Assembly: GCA_036362985.1 (NCBI GenBank)
Contig: JAYGXS010000001.1
Location: 37,518,484-37,582,483, forward strand
Source of the DNA: Ligula intestinalis
Taxonomy: Eukaryota; Platyhelminthes; Cestoda; Diphyllobothriidea; Diphyllobothriidae
Length of the DNA: 64,000 nucleotides
Direction of reading: 5' to 3'
Positions 13,020 through 25,269 of the stretch are shown in pieces. The translations under genes and the position numbers were made by a program. Every line of letters starts with the position of its first letter. Position 1 is the stretch's first letter. The notes under the pieces were generated by a model. It was not told the origin of the DNA. It saw only the letters and a list, made by a program, of their open reading frames with translations, and made no database searches.

Positions 13020-14720
13020 GCAGCTACTTGGCACGGCAAAGCCAACAAACACTGCAGGCTCAGAATTGTTTCTCAAGCCCTTGTCTAAACAGCTAACAGA
13101 GCAGCAACTACAAGTGCTATGGCATACAGATTCTGATTCGGTCGAAGTCATTGCAGCCACAGAAGCTGAGAACCAAAACAACTGTCAACAAAAACACCAC
13201 CTTACTGATGATTCACAAACCAACCTGCTGTATTTCGCTGAGCGATTCAAATCCTATAGAGGAATGGAGGAGAGACAATCAAATTATCATTTTAGAAACT
13301 GTTAACAGCAAAAAAATTGTTGTGATGAACCGAGCAGGCTATTATGAGAAAGTTAAGGCTCTTCTTGATGACAGGAATTGTAACGGTCCATCACGGAACT
13401 AATAAACCAAGGCCGTAGTATATCGACTGCATAAGCTATTTAGAGGATACCGACGCAAGAATGTGAGTGGCACCAAATAAAGAAACTAGCCGTACTCTGG
13501 CTTGATTCTATGGTCTACCGCAAATTCATAAATCAAATATCAATCGTTGCCATAAGAAGTTGCCCTACCTTTAACTTGGAAAACATGGGTGTTCTTAAGA
13601 CTAAAGTTCCTTGAAGAAAATTTGACCGCTTCAGTTTTATCAGCGTCTTACTTCCTCGGAGATCTTCAAGCTCAGGAGAATCAATTGGGCGAATGAATGG
13701 TCTCTTTCGATATGAGCTCGTTACTCACATCTATTCTATAATTTTTTGCAGTAAGTATTGCGCAACAGGCTTGAAGATGCATGTTAAGAGACTCAAAAAC
13801 GTACTTCACTTCTGTTCAAGAAACCCGTGAGCAGGTCAAGGGAACTCACATGGGTTCCCTAAACTCCTGTTCAGTGGCAGAACTGTTTCTATATGTATTG
13901 GAAAAGACTGCATTCGTCTAACATAGGCCTGCCTTTTGGTGCCGTAAGGTCGACGAAACGTTTGTTATCGTCAAGGGAACAGGAAGTGAAAGTTTCGCAG
14001 CTTGATCAGTGGGATCGTTCGTGAAATTCAATTCAGGCGTGATGCATAAAAATAGTAGCAGCTGCCTTTCTTTAACGTACCAGCCTCGTGAAATACTGAC
14101 GGTTAAATTGAAAGGAAGATTTACTGGAGGGCAACGACACCATACCAATGCACAGCTCTCACAGTAACCATCCAGTGGCTCATAAACGAAGCTGTGTGAG
14201 ATTGCTCTGAAAGCGGTTTCATACTCACTACGTCAAGCTAGAAGCAAAGGTACGCGAGGCACGACATCTCCGTGACCAACCTATGCGGAATGGCCATCCA
14301 TCAGCCTCGGACGTCCCAAAAAGAAAGACGCCTAGGATAGGGCACGCAATGCCTCAAAAGCGATTGAGCGCATCGCCAAATGACTAGGTGTTAGAAATGC
14401 ACACTAGCCCAAGCTAGCATGCACAGAAACGTGATGAAAATTAATGACCGACTTAATCCCACAGGAAACCTGGGGTAGTAAATCGCATCCCACGCTCAAG
14501 ATCTCAATCTAAATGTCACAAGTGGCTGCCCACACCTACGAAACGGACTAAGAGCTTAACTTCGCGGCCGTTAAGGTGTTCTCTCTCGTCGAAAGCAAAA
14601 CACGGTGAGAATTGATCGAAGCCCGTTCTTCGCATGGGGACCCAATCCATCGACGTACTGATTTGGCTCCAGCATACAGAGCCTCGCGCGGTCATCTCCG
14701 AAATGATTATACAGATTTTG
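13020..14720 (+). pseudogene. Decayed near-full-length Penelope-like element (lineage P1)
   Basis: Landmarks of a PLE polyprotein appear in the right order, spread over frames by indels. At 13.06 kb is the N-terminal block (KPLSKQLTEQQLQVL). At 13.33 kb VVMNRAGYYEKVKALLDDR corresponds to the PADKGGATVV region. At 13.5 kb is the GLP.IHK block. Near 13.71 kb is motif A (VSFDMSSLLTSI). At 13.84 kb GTHMGS is motif B. Near 13.94 kb KVDETFVIVK is motif C, in which the usual Y.DD has become KVDE. At 14.16 kb is SNHPVAHKRSCVR. At 14.52-14.70 kb is the distal endonuclease, containing two stops. The catalytic core is lost, so this is a dead retroelement. Confidence 0.8.
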
Positions 14721-17539
14721 AAGTGACTCCCATCCCATATATTGTTGCTCGTGTTGTTGGTGCTTTTAGCGCCGAACATGTACTCATGTACGTGTGCGAA
14801 ATGTCCGAGTGATTAACAACTGCTTCCGGTTATCAACCGGTCTTCTTCTTTACGAATATAGACAATGAATTCATAAAAAAAACCTAACACTTGGCTTCAA
14901 AATCTAGAAGAATTCTGGTCTTCTATTGTTGACTGTGCTGATCCAAAGTACCATCGGCAGATTTATGCCTCGATGCCATCTAATGACAGGTGTATTTTAT
15001 CTGCTAAAAATTCCTTCATTATCAACTTTGTTCATAAAAGAGTTCTGCATCATAGTATGCTATCGCCTGTAAATTCACTGTGTACGAAATAGTTGCCACC
15101 AACGGCCACATCTGAATATGGAGCGTGGACGTATGGTGGTTCAACATATCTGGCTAGCCGCAACCGCACATGCTGAAATTTCCCCCATATAATGGCAGGG
15201 GTCAGATACTTGTAATGAGTAATTTTTACTCTCAGTACGGAAAACCGGTGTGATTCAGCAGCCTGTTTTTAATTTGGAGCAATGAGCACTTGAATGGCGG
15301 TGCATTTTGTGGGTTTGTGTCTGGTATATCAGCGACAATGTTAGAAAGCGAATGGCTGAGTTGCCTGAGCATTGGACCTTTCAATCGATCGATTTGGGGA
15401 TGCAGGGTCACGAGGCGGCAAGGGCGACAAGCTACGCCGGTGGGTTGGCTTGAGATGACGTCGATGGACGAGACTGTGACGCACTCCATATAAAGGTGAC
15501 GATGCGTCAGCTGCACGCACGAAGGCAAGCCCGCGGGTTGACAGTCAGGGGTCGGAAAATTGGGCGATAAGCCGCCTCATACAGCGCCCCTAGAGGTCAA
15601 ATAAAATGAGAGCGCTTGATAGGCTAGCCACTTACTAATCTGTTGCGTCAGTGGACATGGTGATGGGACCTTGTGTGAGAACTTGGAGTAGACTGTCATC
15701 AATAGCTGTGACTGAAATCTCCTGGGTGTGTACCAGAGTGAGATCGACTTATCGTCCTCTAGGAAAACCTAAAATCGGGCCCGGGATTGGCTCCTAGAGA
15801 CTGCACACAAACCGCCTTGACTGAGAGACTGCGATAAACCATAGGTTTTCATTGGCGTATTGTTGTAGATTGCATCAAAGTAAGCCTGAAAGACAGCCAC
15901 AGAGAGAAGCGAATCGCCTGATGTGCCTTAGCTACCGTCGTAAACAAATGTCTTACTTGGGACCGGTTGAAGGGCAAATATAGTTACTGCTTCAGCGTCA
16001 GAGTCCGGTCACCTTCCTTGTTTCCATCATAACTACGCATGAGCCTCCGGTCATGCATTTCACTGTGGCCTTCGAAAACGAACCATTTCAGCTGTAAAAG
16101 TATGCACGTGATCATCGGTCGTGAGGATGGCAACAACCTCTACTTAATGTGATGCCTATGGCATTCACAAGCACGTGAAATCTGAGCCATCCACACTGTT
16201 TGTGTGGAATCCTGGAGTGTTTTCTGTGTGAGGGGAGGGGCGTTCAAGTGAAAACGAGCTCTTTCACGCTGTTCACTTCTGCGCCCAATTTCCACAACAG
16301 CAAAGTGACCGGCTCGCATAGTGTACTGATGCCTAGGAGTGGGACGAGAGGTTGAGATTAACTGTCGCAGGACACATTCCTCACAATGAACATGCTGACG
16401 CCCTTAAAGGTTGTCAATCGAATATTTAACTCAGGCTTCGCAGACAGAACATTGAGTGTTTATGTGGAGTGGCCGACTGGTGGACGGAGAATCAGACTGC
16501 GAAGGCTCTTTCTTAATGTGGTCTCTATGGCACCCCCAGTCAGTGGTATCCAAACAACCCATCTTTCTTGTTGAGTGAAATCGTAGTTCTTTGTGCGTAG
16601 ACAAGGGGATGTGATCACACGCCTGACTGCGGGTTAGCGCTGCGCCAGCCACCTGTGCTCTCTTCCATCCCCGGGCTTCTTGTGTCTGCCATGCCATCGT
16701 AGGGTATTTAGTAAGTTAAACCCTAGCAACTGCGATATTCAGGCCCAGTTCCCCGGGAGAAGAGGGAGACCAGAGTGGTAGGAGCAGGTTATTTTGTACA
16801 GAAGGAATAGATAAGATGAACTTGACTGTAAGACGACCAAGCAACCACGGTCCACAGCACCGCATCTTAAGTGAGTTGATCGAAGGAATCGCCACAGTGT
16901 CTGTAGCGGTCTTTGTGTGAGTCGGCGTTGACAGGCGATTGGTCAGACAGATTGGTGAGAGAAACGGGCGTAGGTGGCCAGTACATATGCACTTGTAGGC
17001 AGCAGTGATTGTCTGCGCGCAGCGAGTCACCGAATTCATTTGAGAGAGAAGGAGAAAATGCGACAGATTCAGCCTAAGTCCACCTTCGCTATAACAAATG
17101 AGTTATTGCTCTCTGCCACCACCCTGCTTTGAGGTAGACGGTAGACTTTGTCAGAAACATCGGTCCAAGTGTTATGATGGACCATTAACAGCTTGAAATT
17201 CCTACAACTGTTAAGCGGATATTCCCGTCCCTCTAACTCCTTCGGAGCTTTTTATGCTTGGAAATTACTCAAACTGAATCTTCAAAGAGAAATTCATGGT
17301 AAATTGTGGGCTCGTATGTAAAGCAAATGCCGCCTGCGTCCGAAATCTTTCTACATCCTAAAGTTGCTATTAAGCGTCGCGTCTTTAATGCTGTTCTGTC
17401 AATAGCTTTTATCCAGAGGCCAAGGATAGCAACTTTTGCTAGAGATGTCGATAAATTTACCCATTCACCTGAATTTAAGTACAATCTCTGCCTTCATAAA
17501 GCATAACGCGATTGAAAGATTGTTTACCCGGAAGGATTT
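14721..17539. other. Intergenic, no gene recognised
   Basis: Open frames up to 107 codons (16716-17039 -) and overlapping frames at 15232-15528 and 16386-16697 have no recognisable domain. The GC-rich parts near 15.3-15.6 and 16.5-17.0 kb look like old repeats, but I could not pair them with other copies. Confidence 0.4.
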
Positions 17540-17759
17540 TGAACAAGGCTATGATAACGAGACTAGTAGAATTTACTCATGTCATACTATTTTAAGACCT
17601 CTTATTCAACTGCAAACAGTCATTACCGTCTAGGTCGATACTTAATTGACAGCTAATTTATCAAATTAATAGAAAATGACCGTTTGCAGTTGAATAAGAG
17701 GTCGCAAAATTGTATGACGTCAATAAATTATGCTAGTCTCATGACCTTTGCCTCGTTCA
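17540..17759. mobile_element. Solo inverted pseudo-LTR pair of a Penelope-like element (P2-related)
   Basis: Two arms of about 85 bp (17540-17624 and 17675-17759) are inverted copies of one another around a spacer of about 50 bp. They share blocks such as CTCTTATTCAACTGCAAAC. The right arm matches the 3' end of the PLE at 48214-48288 (AATGACCGTTTGCAG, TATGACGTCAATAAA, ending near GTTCA). No coding part remains. I read it as an extreme 5' truncation that kept only the inverted terminal sequences. A MITE is the alternative, but the match to the end of a PLE carrying coding sequence argues against that. Confidence 0.68.
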
Positions 17760-18379
17760 CATAGTGTGATATTAACCACAGCCCTTGATACGTCGAAAAA
17801 AAATAAGACAAATTTAAAAGTAGAGTGCACCCTGGGGAGAAAATGCGAAAATAGGTCAGTTTTTTCGGACTGACTTTGCTTAAAGATGTCATAACAAGCT
17901 AGATAATTCTTACATATACCCCATGTCTTGTAGCGCTCCAATTTAATTATTTACCAGTGCGTTACGCTAAGCGTTAACATAGACATCTGCCTCAACATAT
18001 AGACTTAAAATAATCCCTAATTTTAACTACGAAAAAGGGTCGAATCTTGCAGGTTCACAAAGGTGAGAGTTCCGAGGTAATCCTCCGAAGAACAGAACGG
18101 AAGGTGGTTCCGTTGATGTGTGGCGCTCACAGCATGATCACGGGTACGACATGATGATATGGTACATTATTCTTCTGACTTTAAAGTTATATTTGTAAGA
18201 GGATGGAGCATAATAATTCATAAAACCAAGCGTTCCGGGGTTAGCGGATTTGGTCGCATCGTTTTTATTCGCCCTTTTGTCCGTGGAAAGAGATTGGGCC
18301 GACGGCAAACTGACTGGCAAACTATAAGCGTGCTGTCGTGCTCGCGCCAAAGGCGCATACACTGGCCTGCTGTGATGAT
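17760..18379. other. Intergenic upstream of the first USP gene
   Basis: AT-rich to mixed sequence with overlapping short frames on both strands (18138-18395) and no recognised protein or repeat. Distal promoter elements of the USP gene could lie here but none can be named. Confidence 0.4.
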
Positions 18380-18553
18380 AATTCTGATTGGATGAGCGGA
18401 GATGTCCTCCTAGAGCAGACTAACCAACCAGTTTTCAGGAGGTACGCATAAGCCAATCAGCAGCATGCATGCACTAGACTGAATCACGGCCAGCCTTTGA
18501 CGCCTGTTATGATGGCCATGCTTGCTTTTGTTTTTCATTGAGTGGATTTCGAC
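18380..18553 (+). promoter_or_regulatory. Putative proximal promoter and 5' leader of the USP gene
   Basis: A CCAAT box (18453-18457, in AGCCAATCAG) lies about 100 bases before the ATG, and an inverted one (ATTGG) is near 18387. No convincing TATA box is seen at a standard spacing. Assignment rests only on position and the CCAAT motif; the transcription start is unknown. Confidence 0.3.
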
Positions 18554-19036
18554 ATGGCTAGTGGCGAACCGCAACGAAGCGTCCTTATCCCGATTGATGC
18601 GAGTCCCAACTGTCAGCGAGCCTTTGAATGGTACAAGCTTCACCTGAAGAAGCCCGGAGACTTGGTCTATTTTATCCATGTCATTGAACCCGTCTACACG
18701 ACGCCTGCAGTTGGCTTGGCAATGGAATCACCACCCCTACTTGTGGATGACATGACCCGCGTCATGGAGGAAAGCATCTCGTCCGGCAAAAAACTGGGTC
18801 ACAAGTACATGCAGTTGGCCAAAGAAATAGGCTTAGATTGCAAGGCCTTCCTCCACGTAGATACTAAACCGGGAAACGCGATCGTCAAATCGGCATTGGA
18901 TCACAAGGCAGACTTTATCGTCATCGGCTCTCGCGGTCTTGGAGCCATCAAGCGCACTTTCTTGGGCAGCGTTAGTGACTATATAGTCCACAACGCGAAC
19001 GTTCCGGTTGCGATCGTTCCGCCTGCCGAAAAGTAG
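18554..19036 (+). CDS. Universal stress protein (USP domain, ATP-binding type), paralogue 1
   Basis: A 160-residue single-domain USP in one exon, about the usual family length. The start is the ATG at 18554; the open frame extends four codons upstream without another ATG. Residues 9-17 (SVLIPIDAS) form the first beta strand with the conserved Asp. Residues 40-45 (FIHVIE) form the second strand, and 98-103 (AFLHVD) a later one. Residues 125-139 carry the full nucleotide-binding motif G-2x-G-9x-G-S (GSRG, then GS in FLGSVSDYIVH), followed by the last strand VPVAIVPP. Proteins with this motif bind ATP as homodimers in the cytosol and are linked to stress tolerance; the specific role here is unknown. 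There is no signal peptide or membrane segment. A diverged paralogue lies at 53306-53815 on the other strand. No clear AATAAA follows the stop within about 150 bases. Confidence 0.95.
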   Translation: MASGEPQRSVLIPIDASPNCQRAFEWYKLHLKKPGDLVYFIHVIEPVYTTPAVGLAMESPPLLVDDMTRVMEESISSGKKLGHKYMQLAKEIGLDCKAFLHVDTKPGNAIVKSALDHKADFIVIGSRGLGAIKRTFLGSVSDYIVHNANVPVAIVPPAEK

Positions 19037-21098
19037 GTTATCAACACCGACGTTTTCATCTACTCCTGTCACATTTGCATTGTTATGTAACTCACGCTGC
19101 CCCTTATGCTCAAATGTTTTTCAGTAGCTGTGATTATCTGTCAGGTCATAGCGATTTTTTTATCCGACTGCTATATGCTGAAGTAAATTAATTGAATATA
19201 TGTATTCCCGCTGAGTCTGGAGTTTTTGCTTCATAGTATTATAACTTAAAAGCGTTTTGCATTCTCGTTTGTTTGACAGGAGATGATTATTGCTAATGCA
19301 CCCTAGGAGTAGTGCATGACACATAGTAAACCGCGGACAGACTGCAACCAGTCTGAGAAATAAGGACCATCGAATAATGTCAAAGGGGACAGTGTCCATC
19401 CTTTTCTAAAACTGTTCTTTATTACCTTACAGTCGCTACACGACATTCAGTGGCGTCTATACCTTCCCAAATGGTTCTCTTCCAGCTAAGCTTTAAGTGA
19501 TTGAAGGCTATTAAACTCTAGATCCAAATAGCAGGGGGGCGTAAGAAATACACGATGCTATTCAGCATGTCTTCCGTACTCTGGTTGAGGACAGTGATGT
19601 ATCCAACATCTAAAAGTGTTATTTGACCAATCACTTGATCCTCAAATAATCTGTATATGAGGTAGAATGACGTATGCTGCCTAAACCTCAATGTATACTT
19701 TATCTAAAAAAGGAATGGATGAAAAAATGAATGTGCCAAAAGGAAAATTTGTTAGTATTGATTAACCGCGCGTCAAACTAACCGCTTACTGCATTCACAG
19801 TTAGCTTCCACTAGGGCGCCAGTTCTGAGCTGGAACTCAGAGAACTTGCTTTTTTTTACAGTCTCGTAAAGTTTTTGGACTCTGATATATACCTGCATAC
19901 GAGTTCTACCTTATTATAAACTATAGGGGAAGTTTTCCAATCATAGAAGCTGAGCGGTCGCATCTTTGGCAAGAAGATTAAATTTGCAGACAGCCACGTT
20001 TGATGGAGTTACAGAAGATCACCCTAGACGAAGTTATCTACGTGATAGTCGGTGTAGGAGTTTTAGCGGAGGATACTGCTCGGTCGCGGTTGAACGCAAA
20101 CCTTCATTTGTAGATCTACGAATGGTTTAAAATGCGAACGATGTCTCTTCTACAAGCATAACCTTCAGCGGTCCAAATCGGGTGGGAATTTCTGCTCCTT
20201 TGAGACCATTCCAGTGAATTTTCATCGCCGATCTGTCTACTTGATTATTTGAGAACGGGTCAAGTTGAGGTAGTGGGTTTGAGGCATGTGGGTTTGTCCA
20301 AGGAGTGAGGTTTAACTACAGGTTATCCCCCAAATCAGAAGTCAGGTACTACCGTCTGCTGTAAAAAGGAACCAACCAAGGGGTCGGCAGAAAAGAGCTG
20401 TTCTCGGTGCAGATTCCAGATGTTGTCTGTGTGCGTAGGCAGGATAAGAAGTAAGTCAATGGCCGGTCCTTTGTTGCCTCAACTGATTACGAAAGGTGCA
20501 CACTGAGCTCGCGATGCTAATGGCCAAGACGTGACGCATTGACCCGACTGAGAGGCAGGCAAGAGCGTCTGATGGACAGTCATGCGTGCCGATAGTTGGC
20601 GGGTTGAGTCAGCGATGGTGGCACCGATCTCAGAACCGTCAGAGGCTTTCTGCTGTTGCTAGAACCTAAAGAGATATTGTCAAGGGTATGGTATGCAGTC
20701 GGGTGGATCTGATATATGGTTGAGGTTTGCGTTTTGGTTACGGTTGTCTGTTGCTGCCACCGACTGCATATAATATCCTTTCGGAGAACTTGAATAACAT
20801 AAGTTTTGGACGTAACAAAATGATCGGTAGCATAAGTAATACTGCACTGGCGCATTGGCAGTTAGAAAACTACAAGGTCTTAACGTGCGTAAAAGTATCA
20901 GAGATTGAGGTTAAATTTCTCAAAAGGTTTAACGGAAGCAGTCTATCGTCTAAAGGACTGACCAGATCTTAGGCTTGACAAAAAAATAATGTAAGTGCTC
21001 CCAGGGTTCAAATACCGCTTGCACTTGGACGGCGACTAGTGCAGATTTAGTTACTAACAGCCAGTAAATCAGAAATGGCCATTCGAATTCCCTCTGCG
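19037..21098. other. Intergenic downstream of the USP gene, no gene recognised
   Basis: The first 150-200 bases probably include the USP 3' untranslated region. The remainder holds short frames without known domains (20580-20972 on both strands). Confidence 0.45.
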
Positions 21099-21316
21099 TT
21101 TTGTTGCTGACGTTTTTAATCAATCGCACCCACCGCGCACTATTGCCGAAATATCCTAGCCAGTACTTTTCAGAAGGGCGCGAAGTTCGTAATGCGTAGT
21201 CCCAGGATGTAACCTTAGCCTCGCGACTGCCAGCTTAACTCCAATTTAGGAGGAGAGACAATTTACATTGCTAAAATCGGCTCCCTGTCCTCTCACACAT
21301 TCATCAAAAATGGGAC
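21099..21316 (+). repeat. GC-rich repeat unit B, copy 1
   Basis: It matches 22171-22388 along about 215 bases. Shared blocks include TTTGTTGCTGACG, ATATCCTAGCCA, and the AGGAGGAG stretch that leads into ATCGGCTCC. It has no coding potential. The second copy is embedded in the A-B-A array beginning at 21942. Confidence 0.7.
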
Positions 21317-21941
21317 GCTGATATCTAAATCGAAGGCGTGCTATTCGTTAATGACATTGTAAGGAAAATGGCCTGAAAGACGAACCAATGGATGATACCC
21401 ACTCTTAAATTCGTTGGTTACACACAATGCTATTTAGGAGAGGTATTGATCAGAGGCTGCAAAGTCAGCAACTGCAAACAGACCAGATAAGCGAGAAAAA
21501 ATTTGATTGTTGTCAAATATTTCTTCCACCGTAAACCACGAGCGAAATACATAATTTTATCCGTCCTTGAGCACAAGTAATAGCACACTTTCCTTGCGGT
21601 ATAACACAGCAGTTTACAAAACAAGCGTTAACAGCAATCGAGATTCAATTTTCAGGCTTTCAGTCAAAAGAGGAAGGAGTGTTCACCAGGAGAGGTTTAC
21701 GGTATTTCTGACGTTGCCGGTAGTTGTTTTGTCTACAATTTTTTCAGAGACTGGAGAGTTGTGTTCACCGCCCTCATTTTATGCCGCTATTTGCTTTGTG
21801 CGTACCTCGTTAATACCATCTGACAAACTGCGTCGGACCCGCATCTCAGCATGGCTTGTATTCCCGTTGGTTTGCGTCGGCCGGTCTCTCAACACGGCTT
21901 CTTTCACACCCCCGCCCCTCCCCCCACCTCGTTGGCTGGAC

Positions 21942-22622
21942 AGGTAATTGGCACCCCCGATTTTTCTACGCCTCCTGTTAAGACGGTTAGCCAAACCAGA
22001 TTAGGGGGCAGGCAAATTGGGGTGGCGGGTGACTGAGCTAGCGATAGCCGCTCGGGCTTCTTTTATCCGCCATGCTATGTGATTGTCGCCTCGGCCGATA
22101 ATTTGAACGATGTCAAAGTTGAAGACGTGACCCATCAGTGCGACATGGGTCACCAACTCTGAAATTCAGGCGCATTTGTTGCTGACGCTTATAACTTCCC
22201 ACACCCACCACCCAGATATCCTAGCCAATAGTTTCCTGCAGGGCCCGGCTTTTGGTATGCCTAGTCCCCGAATGCACGTACTCTCGGCCCTGGGACTAAC
22301 AACGAACTCCACTTAAGGAGGAGCGAAACTTTACAAAGTTAGGATCGGCTCCTGGCTCTCTCCACCATTCGACAAAAATAGGACGACTTGTTTCACCGCC
22401 TGAGAGGTAATTGGCACCCCGATGTTTTCACACCGTGGCCGTCTCCTTTCAAGGTTGGTCAAACCAGATAGAGCACAGGCAAATTAATGTGGCGGGTGAC
22501 TGAGCGGTCAGAAGACTTCCAAATTACTTTTTACTGCATTGACGTTTGATCATCGGTCCACAGCATCAAAGTTGAAAACGTGGCCCATATGTGTGGCATG
22601 GGTTACTAATTCTGACTTTGGG
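21942..22622 (+). repeat. A-B-A repeat array (unit A twice, unit B between)
   Basis: Unit A occurs at about 21942-22165 and 22408-22622. Both begin GGTAATTGGCACCCC. They share CAAACCAGAT, GTGGCGGGTGACTGAGC, and the CAAAGTTGAA.ACGTG blocks. Unit B sits between them at 22171-22388, giving a period of about 467 bases. A partial inverted unit A appears near 23400-23470 (GGCCAAACCAGATTGGG on the minus strand). The unit pattern suggests a tandem expansion or a composite element. The class is unknown, and open frames across it are shadows. Confidence 0.7.
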
Positions 22623-25269
22623 TCCAGCCAATTCCCAGGTGGTAAGTCAAAAAAGGAGGAAACAGTGACATAAATGACAGTGAGATGTGCGGCTCAGACG
22701 TAGTAGCACAGAAGGAAGAGGGCGGCATGTGACGAGAGGTGCGAGCCTGCATGTCCAGTTTCTGAAGATGCATACACGAAACAACCACCCGAAATGTCAG
22801 ACACACAAATCCCTCTCGGCCAGCGCTTTCTCTTTTGACATTAGTCTCCATTTGTTGAAGACAGGCCAAGATGTCTCATAATCTGACGCCCTCCACAGGA
22901 GCAGGACTAGGTCGATGGCATTGCGCTTCAGATATCAGATCCTGGAACTTATAAGGACGGTTACTTCGCCTAATCATCCATTACGTGTGGAGCTCCGGCA
23001 AGGAGACCATGTTGAACTGACTGATTTGAATTTGTTTTCCCCAAGATCATATAAGTTTGCCCTCAAATTGATTGAGAAGTATTATTGGTGCACTCAGCAT
23101 AATCACTTTTTTTCCAGCAATCGAATTCGATCTGAACTCAATAAGATGAGCGAATAGTGGGGCAATAGACGTATGTTGACTTAGGCGGGCAGTGCCACCC
23201 TCTCGCAATAGGTTCGTTTACAAGGCACCCTTTTCGCTTAGTCGGCCAGGTAGCGTTCACGAAAGACCATCACAACAGACATAATTGCAGTGACACTGTA
23301 GCGCCTTTCACATGAGGTAACGTGATTGCAGTCCTCGACCCGCCTCTAGGAAAGCCAATCACAGGTGTGCAGACTGCGCCAACGCTCAACCTCTTACTAT
23401 GGCAAGCAACTGTGCAAACCAACACTTGCCTTTCCCAATCTGGTTTGGCCAATCACCTCCCCAAGGCTGACTCACACAGAGCTTGACAGCGACGACTTCC
23501 ACGCTCACAGACTTCGGAAACTGCCCCCCTCGCGGTTGGATGTGCACTCGCCCAACTGGCAACTTCCCCCGGCCTATTCTCAACTACCTTTGTACAGAAT
23601 ATCCTATTCCTCGGCCTGGTGTTGAGTTCGACCATCAGCACCGTGAGATAGCACTGCCGCGTCGCGTCCGTCTCGAGCCGAGGCGGAAGGCCGAGTGACT
23701 CCAACGCCAGTCGGCGAAGACTTTTGTCTGTCTGATGGCCTTGATAGTGATTGGTGAACGCCAAGGATAGACACCATTGGGGGAGTCCCTGTCTTGCGCG
23801 ATGGTTGCCGAGTTTGCGACAAACAAAGGCAGACACAGTGCGTAGGAGTTTAGCAGGCGCGCGTAGCCACTGCACTTTCGCGACTTTTGGCAATGAATCC
23901 GGCATGAGTCAGCGAGGTAGGCTCCCACAATACTCCGCCGCCAGGTACGTTTACTAGACACTCCTCCTGCTTAGTTTGCCAGGTAGGAGTTAGGGGAAGG
24001 CACCACTGTGGGCTGAGTTCACGTTCTATTCAATCCCCTCCCAACGCTCTCGGCGACTGTTCGATGAAAAACTCTTTGGAACAACGTGGCAAAATTAAGT
24101 TATGCGGCTCGTGTGAGGGAAGCTATAAGCAAGGCAAGAATCTTCTAGTGGTTTGCCCGGTTTATGGCCGATTAACTGTCAATTGAATATGAACCCTATT
24201 CGAATCGACCACAAATCAAGCATGGTGGTTTGTTTTTGTTTCGATATTCATAGAGTCGTTCACGTTGAATTCGTTCCATGTGGCCACAGAGTGAGCCAAA
24301 ATTACTATCTGTAAGCGCTTAAGTGACTATGTGGGGCAATGGGAGGAAAAACACATGAATTCTGACCATCGAATGGCTGCCTGCTTCAACACGTGTGCCC
24401 ACGCAACCTTCAAAATCAACCCATTTTAGTACAAAAACACGGGATGACAACAGTTTAGCATCACCCTTGCTCGCCCAACCTAGACTTGTCGAAAGAGCTA
24501 TCGCTGACAACAGAAGGTTTCCCGAGTCAGCAGGCAGGTAATACTAATTAGGTTGGACAGTGTACTGTAAAAACGAACTTGCAAAGGACTTCCTCTTATG
24601 AACAAGCATGAAGGAAACCTAAAGGGGAGGCGTTTTCAGAAAGTTAAAGAGAAGAAAAAAGGAAAAATGGGTTCGATTGCTCAGTGGTGTAATATGCAGA
24701 AAAAAGGACATTTAAAAGACCTCAGACGAAATAGGATTAGTTAGTAATATCTTGCTAATTTTCAGCAAGATAAGAACATCGACACACTTTAAACTTTATG
24801 AACTAAAACATCGAGGTGGACCTTGACCACGAGTGAATTTATTTCGCCATTGAGTTAACTTTGGTATAACGATACACGGAGGTCTTTGGTTCATCTTAGG
24901 CATTAATTGCCTCTATAAACAGGACTTGCGAACTGGAACCGCTCGTCAAACAGACGAACGTGGCCTTATTCCAGGAAGATTAGGGTTCAGTTTCAGGTAA
25001 GGTTCAGACTAGCTTTCGGGTAAGTTAGAGTTAAGTTGAGGATTAAGGTTAGGGTTTGGGGTAGGATTATGATTGGAATCAGGGCCAAAATGTAGATTTA
25101 CCCTTCCTAAAATAATGCGAAAGACAATTTTCATTAGATCACTTTCGCGTGAGGTCGCATTCGCTGAGTGAATTACCACAGGCATTCCTATTTCCATTTC
25201 CTATTTAGGGGGCCATTCAATTGATCTTTGCCATTTTGTATGGCCCTAAAGTCCACATTTATCCCAGGA
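22623..25269. other. Intergenic; short direct repeats, no gene recognised
   Basis: An imperfect direct repeat of about 48 bp occurs at 23210-23258 and 23943-23990 (GTTTAC then GCTTAG, then GCCAGGTAG). The GC-rich DNA between them gives long but overlapping frames on both strands (the longest 23453-23905 -), with no known domain. At 24.98-25.07 kb there is degenerate TTAGGG-like sequence. An 80-codon frame at 22915-23157 (+) is unrecognised. Confidence 0.45.

Noticed and set aside
18554..19036. USP gene as bacterial contamination or recent bacterial transfer
   Set aside because: It sits among eukaryotic PLE and SINE sequences and has a close-format paralogue 34 kb away; USP families are known in flatworms.
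23453..23905. 150-codon minus-strand ORF with several overlapping frames on both strands
   Set aside because: A GC-rich segment keeps many frames open at once. No domain or motif is recognisable and it lies inside a repeat-like region.
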